Assembly (NCBI GenBank): GCA_000467715.1
Contig: AJFK01000977.1
Location: forward strand, 1-64,000
Source: Hysterium pulicare CBS 123377
Taxonomy: Eukaryota > Ascomycota > Dothideomycetes > Hysteriales > Hysteriaceae
Length of the DNA stretch: 64,000 nt
Direction: 5' to 3'
Under the pieces are notes generated by a model, which searched no databases, was not told the origin of the DNA, and saw only the letters and a program-made list of their open reading frames with translations. Positions 52,401 to 64,000 of this stretch are shown in pieces. The position numbers and the translations under genes were made by a program. Each line of letters begins with the position of its first letter. Position 1 is the stretch's first letter.

Positions 52401-55400
52401 AAAGAAGGCCAAGATATTATTCTCCTTTTTTGACGCCCACCTTTTAGGTATTATGGCACATTTTTCCGAAGTTCTCGATAATCCTCACGAACTCCTTCCA
52501 GTATCAGAACGAAAGCGGTGTGTTGGAGCTATTGGCGAGATGATCGGCCTTGCCAAATCTCATGTTAGCATAGCTCTCCCTCAGATTCGTGCTTGCCTCC
52601 AATCAGCAATGGGAGACGAAAAACTGTGCGATCAAACTTTTACGGTTTGGACCGGACTGCTTTCTGTAGTCGAAGAGGAAGAAGATCTTGAGTCTCTCAT
52701 CCATCAAACCTTTGCGCTTATTACACAAAATTGGCCCTCCTTTAGCGACGAGACGCACATGAAAGCTCATGATACCGTTGAGCATGTTCTCAAGGCACAT
52801 AGTAACTTACTACGGGAACGAATCGATGCACTCCCCTCACTGCCTTCTATTGCACTACTCTCTAAATTTGAAGGGGAAATTTCCCGACTCAAAGCAAAAG
52901 TCGAGCTTGGTAACCATTTCGATACGTTCAGTCAGCGTTGCAATGATGAGAATGCAATAGTTGTGACTCGAGCTTTGGAAGAACTTCTACCATTCCTTGA
53001 AAGTAATCAAAGATTCCTACACGACGCCGCGACCAGTCAGAAACCGACGCGAGTCCTGTCTGCACTGACTCGATCAATCCTTGATGCCTCAGTCCGTTTC
53101 GCAGAGGACCATCCAGATGTTTCGTTCCTATGTAGTCGCTGCTTAGGGATCATAGGCTGCCTCGATCCCTATAGAGTTGAGGCTGTGTGGGAGAAGCGCG
53201 AGATACTTGTTCTTTCAAATTTCGAGCGCGCCGCCGAGGTCATCGATTTTACCGCCTTTTTGTTGGAGAGGATCTTAGTAAAAGTCTTTCGTTCTGCGAC
53301 TAACGCCAGAGCCCAGGGGTTCCTTGCGTACGTCATGCAAGAGCTGCTCAAGTTTTGTGGATTCAATCAAATTGCAACACAACGGCCCCGTTCTTCACAG
53401 CCCTCGCCCGTCTTTCAGCGATGGCTAGAGATTCCCGAATCAGTCAGGGGTACACTCACCCCTTTTCTAAGCTCCAGGTATATGATCCGAAGCCATGTAC
53501 CCCTAGCCCCGACTTTGCAGATCTATCCACTCTACAAACAGGGAGTTAGCCATGCAGACTGGCTGCGTGCCTTCGTCTTTGACCTTCTACAGCGGGGTAA
53601 AGGTGACAATGTGCAAATGATCTTTCCAGTCCTCGCAAGAATCATCAAAGGGCATGACCTCTCCATTGCCAGTTTTATTCTTCCATTTGCTGCGCTGAAC
53701 GTTATTGTTGGTGGGGACGATGAGGAGACAACAAACGTTGGGCAAGAACTACTTAACATCTTGAAGACTGAAATTGAGGATGGCGATCATATTGAAGCGG
53801 CGAATATCAAGCAATGTAGCGAGGTGAGTTAATTTGATGGCATCTCAGCATCACCTGCTAATCAAGACCAGAATGTCTTTCAAGTCCTCGACTACTTGTC
53901 CAGATGGCTACAGGAAAAAAGAAGGTCAGTCGCGGAGACCCGCGCGATGGCCGGTAAAACTGGCCGGGGCATATCGGAGATGGATGAGATCAAGGATATT
54001 ACTCAGATCAGCTCCGTTGAGCGAGTTCTCCAAGGGATCCCAGCCGAAGTTATCTCTCGTCGTGCAGTCGAGTGCGGATCATATGCCCGTGCTCTCTACC
54101 ATTGGGAGCAATACATGCGACAGGAACACGAGAGAGCGGAGACCTCGGGGACGGCGTTTCAGCAAGACAGTCTTTTACAGCATCTGCAGTTCATTTACGC
54201 ACAGATTGACGAACCTGATAGCATCGAAGGTATATCAGCACATTTGCATGTCTTAGACCCCGATCAGCAGATAATGGAACACCGCAAAGCAGGAAGATGG
54301 ACTGCTGCCCAAAGTTGGTATGAAATATCAATAGCAGAGAAGCCTCATGATACAGAGGCTCAAATCGATCTTTTGACATGTCTGAAAGAGTCGGGGCAAT
54401 ATGGTAAGTGATACTAGCTTTTTGTAAGCACAAACTAACTTCTAACCAAGATTCCTTACTCAATTACGTCGAGGGCTTCCATAGCAGCTCCACTTCTCGT
54501 ACTGCAAAGGTGTTGCCATTTGCTGCAGAAGCGGCTTGGGTTACCGGGAAATGGGAACAACTTGAGAAAATTCTCGCTTCTCCCTCCGACGAACTTTCAC
54601 AAGTCTCCCAAGATTTCAATGTCGGCATTGGAAGGGCACTACTCGCATTGCGTCGGAATCAGAAAGATGGGTTCAAGCACACAATCGCGTCCCTTCGAGA
54701 GGCAGTTGCCAAAGGCCTTTCCCCTACTTCCACTTCGTCAATACAGGCTGCTCACGATCACCTACTAAGATTACACGCTCTCTACGAAATTGAAGCCATT
54801 AGTGGCTTGTCAGAAACTGCGACGACTGATCGACAAGTCATACTCGAGAACTTAGACCGGCGATTGGACGTCTTGGGTGCTTATACGTCAGATAAGCAGT
54901 ACATGCTAGGGATTCGGCGTGCAGTAATGCAACTGTCCAGGTCAGTAGTTGAGTGTCTACCCCAAATCCTCCGGAATTTGCTAATTCTACCTAAAGCCTT
55001 AACCTTACTAAACTTGACATTGCTACGGCTTGGCTTACGAGCGCAAGGCTAGCTCGCAAGGCCAATTTTACTGCAACAGCATTCAATTCAGTACTTCGTG
55101 CAGCTCAGCTTGGAGACGATGGATCCAAAATCGAATATTCCAGGCTTCTATGGAAGGACGGTCATCACCGGAAGGCGATTCAAACACTTCAAGGCGCCAT
55201 TTCCAGCAATGCCTTCGACTCGCCAGATGTTATCCTGCCTACGGAAAGTTCGGTCACCATGAGCATAGATGTACAATCCTCACAGAACAAACTCAAGGCA
55301 CAAGCTCATCTTTTACTTGCTAAGTGGCTAGACAGAGCTGGTCAGACTAAACAGTATGATCTCATGCACAAGTATGTCGAGGGAGTTACCGCTTTCCCTA

Positions 55401-57281
55401 GGTGGGATAAAGGGCATTACTACCTCGGGCGGCACTATAACAAGATTTTAGAAGCAGAAAGAGTCTTACCTAAGCACAAACACAGCATGGCGTATGCTTG
55501 TGGAGAGACTACGAAATTAGTCATTGATAATTACACCCGGTCCTTGGTGTACGGCTCAAAATACTATTACCAAACGGTCCCAAAGATTCTTACGCTGTGG
55601 CTAGACTTGGGTATGGAGGTTCATACAACCACCCATAGGACAGGGGCGGAAGCGGATATTTATGCGCAAAGGTTAAAGTTCCTAGAGGCCATTCAAAAAC
55701 ACATCCGGAAATACTCGACCGATCGAGTGCCAGCGTATACCTGGTATACTGCATTTCCTCAGATCATTACTCGCATAAGCCACCCCAACAAGAGCGTTTA
55801 TGAACTGCTGTCCTTCATCATTGTAAAGGTTGCCGCCAAATACCCTCAGCAATCTCTATGGAGTCTTCTAGCAGTACCAAAAGCTACAGCGGCTGATCGT
55901 GCAAGTCGCGGGACGGCGTTACTATTAAAACTAAAGGTATATAGATTCACCTCAGTTTCCCATTACATGCTAATACCAACAGGAACCAAAACGAGGGAAG
56001 ACAGATGGCACATCCTCCGATCTCAGACAAATCATCTCACATGGACAAAAACTCTCGGAGGCTCTCCTGGCTGCATGCGAAGTCGCAGTCGAGCCAAGAA
56101 CATCACATGTCAGCCTACAAAAGGATCTCAACTTTAACCACAAGCTAGCTCCTTGTTCTCTGGTGGTGCCAATCGAAGCAACGATGATTGCAACTCTCCC
56201 ATCAGGCCACGATTCTAGGGCGATCCGAGCTCACAATCCTTTCCCTCACGATGCGATAACCATTTCATCCTTCTCCGATGACGTCCTAGTGCTCAGTTCG
56301 CTCCAACGACCCAGGAAATTGACTGTGAGAGGTTCCGATGGGCGGTCGTACGGTCTTTTATGCAAGCCAAAGGACGATCTAAGAAAAGACCAGCGTCTAA
56401 TGGAATTCAATGCTATGATCAATCGTGCCCTGCAAAGAGATATTGAGTCAAGTAAGCGGCGATTGTATATCAAAACATATGCGGTGACACCGCTGAATGA
56501 AGAATGCGGAACGATCGAGTGGGTAGAAGGCCTGAAGCCCATGCGAGACATCATCATTGGCCTTTACCGCCGGAAGAACATTCAAATCGATTATGGAGAG
56601 ATTCGTGTATTGCTCGATGCGTGCTCGGATCCCAGCAAAGTGTCCATTTTCACCGATCGAGTGTTGAAGAAGTTTCCCGCTGTTCTTTATGAATGGTTCA
56701 TAGAAACTTTCCCCGAACCCGAAGCCTGGTGTGCGGCGCGACTACGTTACACGCGTTCTTGCGCCGTCATGTCTATTGTTGGGCACGTGCTAGGTCTCGG
56801 AGATCGTCACGGTGAAAACGTCCTCTTGCAAGAGGGTAATGGTGGTACTTTTCACGTCGACTTCAACTGCCTTTTCGATAAAGGCTTAACGTTCGAGAAA
56901 CCGGAACTTGTACCCTTTCGCCTTACCCACAACATGGTCGACGCAATGGGACCTCAGGGGATTGAAGGGCCGTTCCGAACTGCCGCTGAGCTCACATACA
57001 CGCAACTCCGTCAGCATGAGGACACATTAGTCACTATACTTGAAACATTTGTACATGATCCCACGGCGGACTTTCTAGGCGGAAAGAGGAAGAAGAAACT
57101 TGACGGAGTTCCGGAGACGCCGAGAGAGGTGTTGGAAAGTGTGAAAGGGAAGGTAGGTGGCTTCTTGAGAGGAGAAAGCGTGCCATTGAGTGTAGAGGGG
57201 TATGTCGATGCTCTCATCAAGATGGCGAGGGATCCCAAAAACCTATCGGCTATGTATATTGGGTGGTGTTCGTTTTTTTAG
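49444..57281 (+). CDS. mec1: ATR/Mec1 checkpoint kinase (UvsB/Rad3 type)
   Basis: Nine exons: 49444-49981, 50032-50726, 50774-51084, 51133-52288, 52333-53823, 53872-54403, 54451-54940, 54997-55936 and 55983-57281; 2,483 residues. It is a PI3K-like Ser/Thr kinase that senses RPA-coated single-stranded DNA and starts the DNA-damage and replication checkpoint in the nucleus. The N-terminal two thirds are HEAT-repeat helices; the FAT domain covers roughly exons 5-7 (RRAVECGSYARALYHWEQY, DIATAWLTSARLARKAN). The kinase domain in exon 8-9 has the GLGDRHGEN catalytic loop, HVDFNCLFDKG and VPFRLTHNMVDAMG. The FATC end is MYIGWCSFF, which separates ATR from ATM and TOR. The intron at 50727-50773 uses a GC donor; all other introns are GT-AG. 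The synonym uvsB is used in Aspergillus. Confidence 0.93.
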
Positions 57282-57362
57282 GATCATATTACGTAAGGCA
57301 TTATAGTAAAAATCACTCCTCTCCGTGAGTCCTTTGTAGCATATGATTTGGAGCCTCGTCTC

Positions 57363-58166
57363 TTATGACTCGTCAAGACTTCCGGGGACTTCCTTAAGAG
57401 GTATAATTTCCGTCTTCAACTCTCTTGTCTTCTTTTGCTTTGGTTCGGGTGCTGTTAATCAGATTAGCGTATCGGGTTTTCAAAGTCTAAAGCTCGTTAC
57501 CTTTCTCGTTCTCCTGCACATAGAACTTTCGTAGCAACATAATAGCTTCTTCTCTGAATATACCTCCATATACCGGATAAGGCTTGTCCACGCTGGGGCT
57601 TCAGCTCGTTAGTACTTGGAACAGTCAAGGTAAGAGTGGCTTACTCTGAGTGTATGGTCAACACGCCCCCTGTCCCGCCAAAGCGTTCGTTCCAGCAACC
57701 AAAATATACGGCTCTAATGCCGTACTGTCGTAGTGCGGACGCGCACATGACGCAAGGCTCTACTGTTACATAGAGATCCGTCTCTTTGAGAATGCTGATG
57801 GGGTGTTTGGATAGTATTCGGGCCAGAGCGACGAATTCGGCGTGACGGGTGCCCTGCAGAATCTCAGCATCATTTCCAAATTCAATTCGTCACTGCAGCA
57901 TATTGCGAGGAATTTGAACGAAGGCCATATGCTTGATCAAATAACATACATTCAAAGATTTATTCGTCTCGTTCATTCCTCGCCCAATAATCTCGCCCGC
58001 TTTTACAAATACGCATCCGACGGGCGTCTCGTCACTCGCCAAAGCCAGTTCTGCCTAGAGTATATGAGTATTCAGTGTTCCGTGCCAAATCTTTGCAGGA
58101 GACTATCACCATTGCAATGGCCTCGCGCATAAAGCCCTCATGGTAGGCTTTGTCCTCCGCGCTCAT
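57363..58166 (-). CDS. tad2: tRNA-specific adenosine-34 deaminase catalytic subunit TAD2
   Basis: Five exons: 58166-58110, 58054-57950, 57853-57645, 57598-57501 and 57451-57363; 185 residues. Every junction keeps phase and rebuilds a conserved stretch. The zinc-dependent deaminase motifs are HAE (His58 zinc ligand, Glu60 proton shuttle) and PCVMC (Cys88, Cys91). The N-terminus MREAIAMAELALASDETPVG in part and the C-terminal GGIFREEAIMLLRKFYVQENE match eukaryotic Tad2/ADAT2. With the Tad3 partner it converts A34 to inosine at the tRNA wobble position. An alternative reading through the fourth intron would stop six codons later; the spliced form gives the known basic tail (TRELKTEI). The gene is convergent with mec1, with 81 bases between their stop codons. 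Confidence 0.92.
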
Positions 58167-58709
58167 GGCTGCCGTGACTGTGAGTTACCATTTCTTGGCG
58201 ACAACTGACTAAGACTGCTTTCTGAACATTTCTTGCTCGTTCAGGAAACTATCGTGCGAATCGAAGCTTAGATGATAGAGGCGCAGGTAATGGCAGTGAC
58301 GGTGGTACGTGGAGACCAAAAATAAACAGTCGGTCCTTCTTACTTCCGCGAGATTCGCAGCGGCCCTGATTCACCAACCAACCCGGAGCGGCAAGAGCCG
58401 CGAGCGTGAGACGTGGAACTTTCGTACGCTCTCACTTTGCTGAGGCAACAGAATTTCCAACTTCAACCTTGCATCGCCACAAACTCCGAGCATTGAAATA
58501 CTTTCATCTACCTCATCTGCAAGTCTTCTCAAGAATCGGAAATCCCCACCGCGCCGATCCATCCGCCTTGTAGGGCTGAAGAACAACCGTCAACAAAGGC
58601 AGCTGAGATTCTGAATAAGAGCTCAAATACGGTCCTAACGGGATACAACAACCACCGAATTCATCAAAACAAGGGGAATAATTGCTGTTAAGCAGCGTTT
58701 CAAAGCACC
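58167..58709. promoter_or_regulatory. Bidirectional region tad2 / tvp18
   Basis: About 540 bases between divergent housekeeping genes. It is moderately GC-rich around 58350-58450 and shows no recognisable TATA box or gene. Confidence 0.4.
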
Positions 58710-59498
58710 ATGACGCTCGCCGACGAGTTTAGATCAAGAAATTTCAGTAAGGTCGCTGTTTGCTTGTTGCTGGGACAATTGCTGACATGAACTTTTTCAA
58801 TAGGTATATACGGTCAATGGTCAGTGATTTTTACATCCATTTCTGCATATTCGAGCTCGGAATAGACTTCTTCAATGTTTCCTGCGGTTTGATCAAGTGG
58901 TCAACAATCAGCGCTACACCTCTCAGGAACCGCGAACAGGCTCCTCCGAGCTCTCATAAACGCCGACCTCTACCTAAGGTTGCACAAATTAGCGCTGGAA
59001 CAAAGTGGATCACGCATATCAAGGTCGAGATTACTGACTTGTAGCAGGACCGGAGTTCTTTGCATAATTCTATGCTTTGCTCTCGGAATTGCCAACATCT
59101 TCCACCTCCACCTCATCATTCTCTTTAGCGTAATATGTCTGTATGTAACACAGCAAACACTCCACAATACCAATTCAGAGTCTAATCCGAGCTCCAGAGT
59201 GTGCGCCTTCATCCTCATCTTCGTCGAAATCCCGCTTCTCCTCCGCATCTGCCCGACGTCCCAAGGATTCGATGGCTTCATCCGCCGATTCGAGACCAAC
59301 TACATGCGTGCGGCCATCTACTTCGTGATGAGCTTGATACAATGGCTAGGAATTATCGTGAAGCCCACTAGTCTCATTGCTGCTGCCATTGTCCTCCTGA
59401 TTGCGTCGCTGTTCTATGCTCTCGCTGGCTTCAAGGGCCAGGCTTTCCAGGGAAGCAAGACGCTTGGTGGACAGGGTGTTGCGCAGATGATTGTCTAA
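58710..59498 (+). CDS. tvp18: Golgi apparatus membrane protein TVP18
   Basis: Four exons: 58710-58746, 58804-58819, 59048-59140 and 59198-59498; 148 residues. Exon 2 is only 16 nt and supplies SIYGQW; it is followed by a 228-nt intron, the longest accepted in this window. The join gives MTLADEFRSRNFSIYGQWTG, the conserved start of TVP18. Four membrane spans follow: VLCIILCFALGIANI, IILFSVICLVCAFILIFVE, AAIYFVMSLIQWLGI and IAAAIVLLIASLFYALA. RICPTSQGFDGFIRRFETNYMRA (in part) and the end GSKTLGGQGVAQMIV are diagnostic. In yeast the homologue resides in late-Golgi (Tlg2) vesicles; its molecular function is unclear. Confidence 0.92.
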
Positions 59499-61080
59499 GG
59501 GTATTGCGAAGGTCAAAAAGTGGTCGGAAGACGGATCTGTGCCAGAAGACTTTTGGGAACTTGGCCGATGAACGCCTGCATGCGTTTGGCATGGGTACAA
59601 AACGATGATAGGTTTGGCAGTCACGATTGTGATGTTGCTTGTGGTCAGCGATGTAAGAGGTCGCTGGCATTTATTTCTGCGATGGTTATGGGGCTTTCTT
59701 GACCATTTTTATGTATCAAAGCTGGGCGTTATGCGGATTATCTCTCTGCATTTCCCAAAAGGCCCAGGCTTTATTCGTTTTTCCAGCAAGTCGACGATAC
59801 CTTTACTAGGTTTCGTTGGAATCGATTGATTCGATTCACAACTGTATCACGCGATGTCTGGCCATGTCGTCTAGCTACGTGTTGCGAATGGAGAATAGTA
59901 CGTAATGGAATTCAGGCGTGGAGTGATGTTCTTATAGTTCACGATTGTTTGCATCATCAGCAAACATTGAAAATTCCTCGCCCAACTCCACAGCCCATAT
60001 CATCTGTGGAAACCTTTCAGCCAACATATGCAGTAAAGAATTGCAGAGAATCAGATTGACGTTCTAGGTCAAACCCCCATGCACAATTGAGCTCTGGATC
60101 ACGTATGCAGCGGTTGGCGTGGCAGCTGGGCCAAATTCAGGAACAAGTTGAAGTCACGGGAACTGGGGCGCGGGGAAAGTGGCGTAAAACCGGGGCTGAA
60201 CGAGTGGACAGCTGCCAGTGCAGAGTCTTCCATGGCAGGACACTGGCAGGGCTGATGCGTCTTAGGGGAAAAGGAAACATGATGGCAGACGAGAAGCTGT
60301 AGATGAGAATCACTGGTATTGTCAGATGCAGTTGGGGGGAACATTGCTGCAGACTTCGCAGGTCTGATCAGTTCACTCAGGATACCCGATTCAGCTTAGA
60401 GATGTGATAAAGGCCAAGCGATGCGGCATCATTCCTCGTCTGCTGAAGATACAATGCTGGATGTTGAACTCAGCAGATGCAGAGCTGGGGCAGTGAATGA
60501 GAGAATTATCTCGCGTCAGGGCCAATTCAAGATTTTCATTCGACAGCAGCGGGCGTTGTTCGATATGGTGCATGGACGCCGAGCCTTTTGCGCCATCGAT
60601 CGTTTTCTCAAGCACTTGGGCGTCACTGTGGATCCCCTACATATAACAAGAACCGCCGATGCAGTGACCTCTGCTTGCCCGCCTTCTTTGCGCGCTGCCA
60701 TTCTTATCACAAAGCTTTCGTCCCCTACTAACTGAGAACCCATCATAGCAAGAATCGCACTGTTTGTGAGTGAACTGCCCTCTTTGTCTCCCCCGGCTTC
60801 AATCTTGCGGTCAATTACGACACCCTTGATTGGCTGGCTGCTTTTGGGTCGCGTCGGCCGTGCAGCTCTTGCAGCTCGAGAAAGTCTTTTTATTCGAGAA
60901 GTTGCTTCTGCCCAAGACTTTTGCCCGGGCCTGCGCTGTGTTGCTGCCGGCTTATCTCACGCAAATTGTTTCAAGGCCTGGCTTGTGAAGGCTGTCTTCC
61001 GCTGAGACTGACTGACGCCTTCCTCCGACAGCTATCTGGATCACCACTTCCCCATTCACTGAAGCACTCCTGCCTGCACA
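59499..61080. other. 1.6 kb interval tvp18 / aim21
   Basis: Contains the 3' end of tvp18 and the upstream region of aim21. A 104-codon plus-strand frame at 60421-60735 starts with ATG but has no recognisable domain. A long 5' leader for aim21 is plausible here. No RNA gene recognised. Confidence 0.5.
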
Positions 61081-64000
61081 ATGGCCGCCCCAACAATACC
61101 TCCTCGTCCTTCTCGCTCCCAGAACCTCCCACCGGCTTCTGCCAACATGGATATCCCCAAGATTCCTCCACGCCCTAATAAACGGAGCGTCGAGCGTTCG
61201 ATCTCGCCGAACCGCGATACTTTTGCTCGTTCTCCTTTGAACGATCCTACATTTTTACACAAGGGCTTCAAACCCCCTCAAAGGGTGGAACACGACCTCC
61301 CTCCCCGACCTCCCAGTGTCACGCTGCCCTCGATTGGCCAAGAAGGGAGCGAGTACGCAAGTCTTGAAGACTTATCCCGCGACCAGTCATCCCCGCAACA
61401 AACTAAGAATATTGCTGGAGATTTGCCTCTTTATGCTCCAACGGCTTCGCTGGCAAGCTCTACTGCTAAGAGCAGAATATCTGCCGTCACCCGTACCGAT
61501 TCTTCTCAAGTTACGGCAGGTGGCCTTGGAAAGAGCCTCTTTCCTGAGGAGAAACCCGGCAAGCCTGCGTCCATCACGTCAGAATCCTCAGCTGGCAACA
61601 GACCATCATCGATAATCAAAGATGACGAAGAACATGGTATCCCCGAAATCGGCGTTCAGGTGCCCATGTACCCCAATGCTGGAGATGTCCAGGCTCCAAC
61701 ACCCTCACCTATGCCTCCACCAGCCACTGGTGTAGGGTTCTTCAACAGCGGCGGCCAACAACAGACTGGACGTCACCACGGGCGTACCAAGAGCGGCCGA
61801 GAGATTTTCCACGGGCCGCCCGGGAGCTACGGTCTCCATGGCCATGGCAAAATCCCTAACAACGAATTCGAGCAGAAATGGTACGAGAAGCACCCGGAAG
61901 ATCTCGCGAAAGAGAAACAGGGAGAATATGGGCCTGCAATCCAGGTCAACCGAAAGGATTATCATTGGGCAGGAGATAAATTAGTTCAACTGGTTCACCA
62001 ATCACCGGGAATCGGAATGGGTACGCTATCGATGGCGATTCTGCCAGTCTTTGGCTAAAACTAACCATACAATTCTAGGTACATCAAGAGAAGCTGTTGG
62101 AACACCTGATGAACAAGTAGGATATATGGCGCACGAAGAGTATGCCTCGAGGATGGCTTCGCCCCGCCCTTCGTCCGCTCGTCCTCCTTCCATTCAAGTG
62201 CCTAAGCGACAATCTGCCTCATCGGCTGAGTCGCCTCTACGCAAGATGAGCTTCCCAGCGGACCAACTTAGCAGAGACAACGTGAAGCCTGGGCAGGATA
62301 ATGCTATGGAAAGCGAGACCGACGATGATGTTATCCATATCGACCCCCCTTCTCGCCGCGCCAGTAAGGTTGGCGGTGGCGGTTATGACCCGCCAACGGA
62401 AGACCTTGGCCCTCAAGGAGGCAACACTGAAGAGGAGGGTGGTTGGATCAACGAAAACGGCTACGGAGTTCCAATCCTCGCATCGGACCAAGTCGCTCAG
62501 CGCCCTGAAGCGCAGTACTTGCAGCCTGCTGTCTCTCCTGAACTCGAACGCAGCGGTACTGGAGATTATACGGTGAACGATCCCGACGGTGTACCGTCTT
62601 ATCAGACCGGCCGTAAGAGTCTCAGTCGACCGTCGAGCAGGAATAATAATGCCAGCACCCCCAGTCTGCAGAGATTCGCCACTCCCAATAATGAGAACGA
62701 GAGAACAGGCACTCCTCTAGAAAACGTGAGGGAATATGAGCCACTGTTCCCCGACGACGAAGAACACCAACAGAAGCACAAACCACAGACAGCAGTGGAC
62801 AAGCTCAGACGCCCGGACCTTGCTCGTCACCACTTCCCAAGTCAAGACGTCTGGGAAGATACCCCTAGCAGTCTGCAATTACAGACCACAGTCGAGACAC
62901 CCCAGGGAGAAGAAGAGCTGCCCACCACGCCAGGCGAAGTTGAAGTTGGCTCCGCCAAAGTTTTCGAAAAGCCTGAAACTGAGCATGCCCGGAAAGACGA
63001 CATCACCGAAGAAGACCAGAAATCCTTCCTGTCGGATCACACGAAACGCTTTGCCAAGAGCCGATTTAACAAAGATGTCATGGGTGACATGCCAACTCGA
63101 CCGGGCATGAAACAGAGATTCCCGAGCCACGATATCTGGGAAGATACTCCTGAGCACCATCACCTCGTCACGACCGTCAATGGCCCACAAACAGAGGAGA
63201 CAAACGAATATGCTGATGACACGGCTGCTGCCACCGAAAAGCCTCAGGTCCCTGCCAGACCTAGCGTGCCAGCTCGCCCGGCACAAACAAAAGAGATCTC
63301 ACCTATAGACAAGAAATCCCCGGCCATCCCTGATAAACCTAAGCCACAAATCCCCGCTCGCCCAGCTAAACCTTCTTCCACTATTTCTAGTGAAAAGGTC
63401 CCAACGACATCTGCAGCCGCCGGAGCGGAACCCTCTCCACAACCGAAAGCGAAGCCTACAGTACCAGCTCGACCAGCTGGGAGCAAGATCGCAGCCCTCA
63501 AAGCTGGTTTCTTGAATGACTTAAACAGCAAACTAGGCATGGGACCTCAAGCTCCCAAAGTCAAGGAGCCGGAACCCGAGAAGGAGGAAGAAGTGGAGCG
63601 AACACCCTTGGCTGATGCACGAAAAGGTAGAGCGAAAGGTCCGCAAAGGAGAAAACCAGCCAGTATTCCTTCCGGCGCCGCAGCCGCTGAGCCCGCTTCC
63701 ACCGCTACGAAAGCCCCAGTGCTGGAATTTGCTGGCGTCAACACGATCTGGGAGATTGGTAGTGAAGGCCACCTCGATGTCCCCGCTCCCCGCATGTCCG
63801 AGCAATTGAAAGCGGCCGTCAAAGGCATCGACAAGCCCTCTTCCGCGGCCGTCGAAAAGGGACAGAACGCCGAGCAGGAAGCGCTCGCTGTCCCCGAAAC
63901 AGAAACACCACCCAATCTCCCGTCCACCCGCTCCGGTTCCTCCATCGAGCCAGAGCCCGTCTCCGAAGCCACCGCGACGGTGCACGACGAACTCGACAAA
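61081..64000 (+). CDS. aim21: AIM21-like actin-patch regulator, 3' end outside window
   Basis: Exons 61081-62020 and 62079 to beyond 64000 (phase 1; GTACGC to AATTCTAG); at least 954 residues. The protein is almost wholly disordered and Pro/Ser/Glu-rich, with repeated PARP motifs (VPARPSVPARPA, IPARPAKP), which fit SH3 ligands. WYEKHPEDLAKEKQGEYGP near residue 265 and the repeated FPSQDVWEDTP / FPSHDIWEDTP motifs are typical of fungal AIM21. ADARKGRAKGPQRRKPA near residue 850 is another hallmark. In yeast Aim21, with Tda2, binds capping protein and limits barbed-end actin assembly at endocytic patches. The ATG lies right after a C-rich leader. Composition alone explains the long open frames on the opposite strand. 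Confidence 0.87.

Noticed and set aside
60421-60735. 104-codon frame upstream of aim21
   Set aside because: No recognisable domain or splice partner; lies where a long 5' leader or promoter is expected.
63244-63999. Long open frames on the minus strand opposite aim21
   Set aside because: They mirror the GC-rich, Pro/Ser codons of the AIM21 coding strand and lack any conserved domain.

Overview
The window is nuclear DNA of a filamentous ascomycete (Pezizomycotina). Genes are split by short introns of about 45-60 nt with GT(A/G)AGT-type donors, CTAAC/CTGAC-like branch points and AG acceptors. Conserved genes include HMG-CoA synthase, an ATR/Mec1 kinase, COX16, TVP18, TAD2, AIM21 and an L-type cyclin. 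The overall style, with CCTAGGTA palindromes in gene-free DNA, would fit Leotiomycetes, but that placement is inference only. I found no rRNA, tRNA, CRISPR array or intact transposon.

Bases 1-30,000 are an accessory-looking block built around an orphan gene family. I call its members OF1-OF6 (OF1 <1-743 minus, OF2 4792-5929, OF3 13354-14905, OF4 about 16352-17522, OF5 19118-21022, OF6 27914-29466). They share an N-terminal module of about 115-135 residues with an LGL motif and a terminal (L/F)YYP(E/D)D motif (LFYP in OF1). In OF1, OF2, OF3, OF5 and OF6 a phase-2 intron lies immediately after that motif and is followed by a short helix of LKxWLR type. Next comes a disordered, often basic and Ser/Asp-rich linker. 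OF3-OF6 end in a helical C-terminal module that finishes YNxxLxxW. OF2 instead carries a C-terminal domain resembling that of its divergent neighbour, an AT-hook protein at 2095-3533. OF4 looks decayed. Between the family members lie a DUF4291 gene, a DUF3433 membrane protein, and a small metabolic group: a SAM methyltransferase, a fungal transcription factor without a visible zinc cluster, and a divergently transcribed short-chain dehydrogenase.

Bases 30,000-44,000 hold a coiled-coil protein, the deletion relic of a second dehydrogenase, a Cys-rich disordered protein, an L-type cyclin, a cytochrome P450, an F-box/2EXR-like protein and a single-pass membrane protein. A 2.6 kb stretch without a supported gene follows.

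Bases 46,000-64,000 are a dense core-genome block: erg13 (mevalonate pathway), cox16 (cytochrome oxidase assembly), mec1/uvsB (DNA-damage checkpoint), tad2 (tRNA A34-to-I editing), tvp18 (Golgi membrane) and aim21 (actin patches, cut by the window end). Gene models were assembled by eye from reading frames, splice consensus and family knowledge. Exon ends given to the base come from codon-phase checks and have no transcript support.
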